Source: Willaertia magna (Eukaryota > Heterolobosea > Eutetramitea > Acrasida > Naegleriidae). From it: DNA of 22,964 bases. Below, piece by piece: positions 19,699 to 22,964 of this stretch. The stretch spans positions 1 to 22,964 of the forward strand of contig CADWAF010004067.1 in NCBI GenBank assembly GCA_902984215.1. Direction: 5' to 3'. The position numbers were made by a program, and so were the translations under genes. A model generated the notes under the pieces. It saw only the letters and a program-made list of their open reading frames with translations. It was not told where the DNA came from and searched no databases. The first letter of the stretch is position 1. Each line of letters begins with the position of its first letter.

Positions 19699-20637
19699 AT
19701 GTCAGCAAAGATAGAAGAATACACAAAAGCAATTCCGTTAAAGAAATTTAATGAATTAAAGAATGGATCTACATCTACACTATTCGAATGGAAAGAAGGT
19801 ATAACAAATGTTATTGTTCAAGAAAAAATTGATGGATCACAATTTTCATTCTCAATTGATTCCAGTTTTAATTTCATTTCAAAATCTTCAGGAACTCAAA
19901 ATCCAACTGGAAAGTTATTTAACGCAGCAATTAATTCATTACAAGAAATTAAACATCTATTAAAACCTTATTATACTTATAGAGCTGAATCAATGTGTGT
20001 TAAAACACAAAATAGAATTAATTATTCTAGATTACCTAAAAGATTTATTGTTTTATTTGATATTCAAGATGAAAATGGTAATTATTTAAATGTAAAACAA
20101 TTAATAGAAGAAGCAAATAGATTAGATTTAGAATTTGCTAAAGTTCTATATGAAGGAATATTAGATTTTAATTTAATAAATGATTTTGTAAAGAATGAAA
20201 ACTCAATGTTAGGAGAAAAAGTAAATATTGAAGGAGTTGTTATAAAACAATATGAAAATGGAAGAATGGAATCTATTAAGGTTGTTTCAGAAAAGTTTAT
20301 TGAGACACAACATCACTTAATTGAAAAGAAGAATAGAGAACAAATTGTTAATATTGCTAAAAGTGTTTGTACTGAAGCAAGATGGTTTAAAGCAATACAA
20401 CATTTAAGAGAAGATGGTAAATTAACAAATAATATTAAAGAAGATATACCTAATTTATTAATTGAAGTTCAAAAAGATACTTTAAAAGAAGAAGAACAAT
20501 ATATTATTGATCAATTAATGGAATTGGGAATAAGTGATGATAAATTATTACAAACTAAAAAGAAAGAAGTACTTAAGGCAACATGTAATGGTTTTTATGA
20601 TTGGTATTTACAATTATTAAAGAATAATTTACAATAA
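19699..20637 (+). CDS. Rnl2-like ATP-dependent RNA ligase
   Basis: An intronless gene of 312 residues. Nucleotidyltransferase motifs are in order: motif I KIDGS with the adenylated Lys43, motif III YRAES (94-98), IIIa FIVLFDIQ (116-123), IV EGVVIK (178-183) and V IKVVSEKF (193-200). This set fits the RNA ligase family around T4 Rnl2 and the kinetoplastid editing ligases, which seal 3'-OH/5'-phosphate ends. There is no N-terminal OB domain as in Naegleria Rnl5-type ligase. A helical C-terminal extension (about 205-312) replaces the OB fold of DNA ligases. The role may be RNA repair or tRNA processing, but the sequence does not say. Family members are common in phages and large DNA viruses, so transfer is possible. 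Base use looks like that of its neighbours. The stop is 1 nt from the stop of the convergent gene. Confidence 0.85.
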   Translation: MSAKIEEYTKAIPLKKFNELKNGSTSTLFEWKEGITNVIVQEKIDGSQFSFSIDSSFNFISKSSGTQNPTGKLFNAAINSLQEIKHLLKPYYTYRAESMCVKTQNRINYSRLPKRFIVLFDIQDENGNYLNVKQLIEEANRLDLEFAKVLYEGILDFNLINDFVKNENSMLGEKVNIEGVVIKQYENGRMESIKVVSEKFIETQHHLIEKKNREQIVNIAKSVCTEARWFKAIQHLREDGKLTNNIKEDIPNLLIEVQKDTLKEEEQYIIDQLMELGISDDKLLQTKKKEVLKATCNGFYDWYLQLLKNNLQ

Positions 20638-20660
20638 ATTATAAACTCTGAGGTAAAATA
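20620..20660. promoter_or_regulatory. Convergent gene ends with 1-nt separation
   Basis: The RNA ligase TAA is 20635-20637 and the NmrA-like TAA (minus) is 20639-20641. Both 3' UTRs and polyadenylation signals must therefore lie inside the opposite coding region, so the mRNAs overlap in antisense. Confidence 0.75.
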
Positions 20661-21676
20661 ACTTTAGAAATAAAACCTTTTAAATTTGTCCAATATTGAG
20701 TTGGATCTGCATATTTAAAATCAATTTTAGTTAATTTACCTTCATTACACAAATAAGATTTCATATATTGCAATCCAATTCTTTCTTTTAATTTATCTTC
20801 TCTATTTTCTTCATTTAATACTTGAATTTTTCTATCTAAATCTTTTAAACTACCTAAACAAACACAATCCATTTCTTTATTAGTTAATTGTGATGTTAAG
20901 TTTTGAAGTTCTCTAATTGTAAATCTGTCACCAACAATTTGTAAGAAACAATCTCTAACTTCATCAAAATGATTAATTAAAGCATAAACTAAGAAAGAAG
21001 CAATATCTTTAATACAAGTAGCTTCAATTAAGTGTGATTCTGCCAATGCTTCATCTCCATAATAATAAATCTTACCTGATGGATCATTTAATGGAAGTAA
21101 ATCAACTAAATGTGGATAATCTTTATCAACACCAATATTAAATAATCTCTCCATAATAGCACCACATAATACACTAGTAAATGTAATATCAGTTACTTTT
21201 AAATATTCTGATATCTTCTTTCTAATATCAATCTTTGATAATTGCCCTTTATGGAAATGTCTGTGATCTACACAAAAATCAGCTGGAACATATCTTTGTA
21301 CCATTGATTTCTCCATTGCAGGAATTAAATTAGTTTCCATCTTCCATTCTTCACCTTCATCTAAAACTAGATAACTATTTATTACAATTTTAAATTTACC
21401 AGTTTTATTACCATAATCCATAAACATTTGTATCCAATCATATTCTGACATGTAAACTAAATTAGAAATACACAATGTTAAATAATTTGGATAATTATTT
21501 ACAATACTATTTAATTTTTCTCTTCTTTCTTCTTTATCTACAAGAAAGATCTTTGTAATACCTAATTTATCTTTTAAATTATCTTTATTCGTTAATAATT
21601 CTGAAAGAATCATACTTCCTAATCTACCACCAGCACCAATTAACATTAAATAATAATTAACATCACTTTTTAACAT
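20639..21676 (-). CDS. NmrA-like / atypical SDR Rossmann-fold protein
   Basis: An intronless gene of 345 residues. The N-terminus has a hydrophobic beta strand and the glycine-rich dinucleotide loop GAGGRLGS (14-21), followed by IFLVDKEERR, which suggests NAD(P) binding. RYVPADFCVDHRHF (about 128-141) and the following KIDIRKKISEYL resemble the central block of NmrA/isoflavone-reductase-like proteins (usually R(F)xPS-FG). The later part (DIASFLVYALIN, then a 'FLQIVGDRFTIREL' block) matches the typical NmrA C-terminal half. Such proteins are either reductases or redox sensors without catalysis; the usual Tyr-x3-Lys of classical SDRs is not evident. Substrate is unknown. The gene faces the RNA ligase tail to tail. 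Confidence 0.7.
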   Translation of the reverse strand: MLKSDVNYYLMLIGAGGRLGSMILSELLTNKDNLKDKLGITKIFLVDKEERREKLNSIVNNYPNYLTLCISNLVYMSEYDWIQMFMDYGNKTGKFKIVINSYLVLDEGEEWKMETNLIPAMEKSMVQRYVPADFCVDHRHFHKGQLSKIDIRKKISEYLKVTDITFTSVLCGAIMERLFNIGVDKDYPHLVDLLPLNDPSGKIYYYGDEALAESHLIEATCIKDIASFLVYALINHFDEVRDCFLQIVGDRFTIRELQNLTSQLTNKEMDCVCLGSLKDLDRKIQVLNEENREDKLKERIGLQYMKSYLCNEGKLTKIDFKYADPTQYWTNLKGFISKVILPQSL

Positions 21677-21801
21677 TTTTAATATTAAATAACAAGCAGT
21701 TATTAATTGTTATTTATTGTTTAACTATTGAAATATATATAGTAGATTGTAATAAATAGTAAATGAACAAATAAAGTAAAAATATTAATTTATAAATCAT
21801 T

Positions 21802-22407
21802 TTAACACCATGTTCTATAAAGATATGCTTTATAACCTTCTTCTCTATTATTAGTTTTTTTGTATTGATATTTATCTTCTAATTCTTTATACATTTCATC
21901 TTTCTTTTCTTTAAAATTATTTTCATTACTTTCTGTTCTAGTCTTTTCAATTAATTCAACCATTTTATTTAAATTTTCAAATTTAGTAATGTTTTGTAAA
22001 GCACGAGCACAATTTCCTTTTCCAGAATTATTCATCATTTTTTGTTCATCTTCTAAATATTCTCTTCCAGTATTTATATTTTCAATTTGATTTGATAATT
22101 CTTCTAAAAATTCAATATAATTTTTATTTAATTCTTTTAATTTATTTAAAACTTTTTCTTTATATTGTTTTGCAATTTCATATTTTTTATCCATCATTAA
22201 AGCTTTATTATAAAATGTGTAAGCTAATGGAAAATGTTTTAATTGTAAAAAACAATGACCAATATTACAATAGATAAATTTATATTCTTTTTCTTCATTA
22301 GTTATTAACGCTCTTTCAAAATATCTAATTGCTTCATTGTAGGATTTATGTTGATATAATTCCTTTGCTCTTTCTTTATAATCTATGATTGTTGGAGGTG
22401 TTGACAT
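21802..22407 (-). CDS. Small TPR-repeat protein
   Basis: An intronless gene of 201 residues. Two tetratricopeptide repeats are visible, residues about 8-41 (ERAKELYQHKSYNEAIRYFERAL) and about 43-76 (NIGHCFLQLKHFPLAYTFYNKAL), with a partial third helix pair after them. TPRs are helical scaffolds for protein partners, often Hsp90/Hsp70 co-chaperones. The rest is a charged helical stretch (about 80-190) that may form coiled coil, ending YRTWC. No catalytic domain is seen. It lies between two other minus-strand genes with short gaps, and separate promoters are likely. The partner is unknown. Confidence 0.75.
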   Translation of the reverse strand: MSTPPTIIDYKERAKELYQHKSYNEAIRYFERALITNEEKEYKFIYCNIGHCFLQLKHFPLAYTFYNKALMMDKKYEIAKQYKEKVLNKLKELNKNYIEFLEELSNQIENINTGREYLEDEQKMMNNSGKGNCARALQNITKFENLNKMVELIEKTRTESNENNFKEKKDEMYKELEDKYQYKKTNNREEGYKAYLYRTWC

Positions 22408-22471
22408 TTTTTTTGAAAGCTGTCATTACCCACTAAAAATACAGTAAAATTCAATAAAATTACATGTTTAT

Positions 22472-22964
22472 TTAAAGGTCGTCATCATCACTACTGAGGT
22501 CAATACTACCTTCATCATCTTCCTCTTCATCTCCACCTTCTCCATCACTGGAGGAAATACTGATACTAATACTGTCTTCATCTTCTTCTTGATTTGTTTG
22601 TTTATCAGTGGTGGTACTGGTTATAGTAGAAGTGACTGTTAATAAGGAAGGTTTAGTTCCCTTACTTAAGCTTACATTCTTATCATCTTCATCTTCGCTA
22701 AGGTCTAATTCTTCTTCTTCATCAATCTCTTTTTCTTCTTCTACATATTCTTCAATCACCTCTTCTTCTACCTCTTCCAATTCTTCTTCTAATTTCTTTT
22801 CAACAATAGATGTTTGTACAGTTACAGCAGCCTTCTTTTCAGCAACAGGTGTTGATTCTTTCATTAACTCTTGCATACGTTTCTTTCTTTCACTTTCTAT
22901 CAATAACCAACCATAATCATGAAGTTTAGGTTCTTCTTCAATATCTACTTCAACAATACTGTCA
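22472..22964 (-). CDS. C-terminal part of a very acidic Ser/Glu/Asp-rich protein (partial)
   Basis: The frame is open from the stop at 22472 to the right window edge, so the N-terminus lies outside. No ATG marks a start near 22903, and the frame continues upstream through EEPKLHDYGWLLIESERKKR. After a short basic helix the protein is dominated by Glu runs, then a Ser/Thr linker, and ends in Asp/Ser/Glu stretches (SSDGEGGDEEEDDEG, SSDDDDL) typical of CK2-phosphorylated nuclear proteins or histone chaperone tails. No domain is recognised, so the function is open. Confidence 0.7.
   Translation of the reverse strand, partial: DSIVEVDIEEEPKLHDYGWLLIESERKKRMQELMKESTPVAEKKAAVTVQTSIVEKKLEEELEEVEEEVIEEYVEEEKEIDEEEELDLSEDEDDKNVSLSKGTKPSLLTVTSTITSTTTDKQTNQEEDEDSISISISSSDGEGGDEEEDDEGSIDLSSDDDDL

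Noticed and set aside
1..22964. CRISPR array, bacterial operon or prophage
   Set aside because: No regularly spaced repeats; spliceosomal introns and eukaryotic genes dominate.

Overview
This window is nuclear DNA from an AT-rich, intron-bearing unicellular eukaryote. The evidence is eleven short GT-AG introns of about 41-53 nt, an ER chaperone ending in HDEL, the spliceosomal protein SF3B4, and a mitochondrial-type aspartate aminotransferase. Standard stop codons fit all the intact genes. A CIPK-type kinase with an NAF motif is rare outside plants but has been reported in Naegleria. A heterolobosean (Naegleria or Willaertia relative) is therefore my best guess; it is an inference, not a demonstration.

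Layout, left to right. A large minus-strand type I membrane protein (95-3732) with repeated PPC-like beta domains. SF3B4 (minus, 3867-4667). GRP94/ER Hsp90 (minus, 4732-7158). A 360-bp divergent promoter holding an imperfect 35-bp duplication. A plus-strand F-box protein fused to a multi-pass membrane domain (7519-9146), whose F-box is completed by a 12-nt micro-exon. Aspartate aminotransferase (9360-10678). A carotenoid cleavage oxygenase (10825-12590). A minus-strand CIPK-like kinase (12637-14058). A minus-strand chromate-transporter-family gene (14307-16041) carrying an in-frame stop that no GT-AG intron can remove.

From 16042 to 18383 lies the most AT-rich stretch. Its minus strand holds a relic of an unrecognised multi-exon gene (16504-17820). 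The splice sites and phases still fit together, but TAA/TAG/TGA codons interrupt it, plausibly at former Gln and Trp codons. Its introns share a strikingly similar internal sequence.

The right part holds a CaCA-family cation exchanger (18384-19541, plus), an Rnl2-like RNA ligase (19699-20637, plus) ending 1 nt from a convergent NmrA-like Rossmann protein (20639-21676, minus), a TPR protein (21802-22407, minus) and the C-terminal part of a very acidic protein that runs off the right edge.

The genes look like independent housekeeping and accessory genes, not an operon or cluster. The main points of interest are the decayed gene with its related introns, the broken CHR gene, the F-box/membrane fusion with its micro-exon, and the plant-like CIPK.
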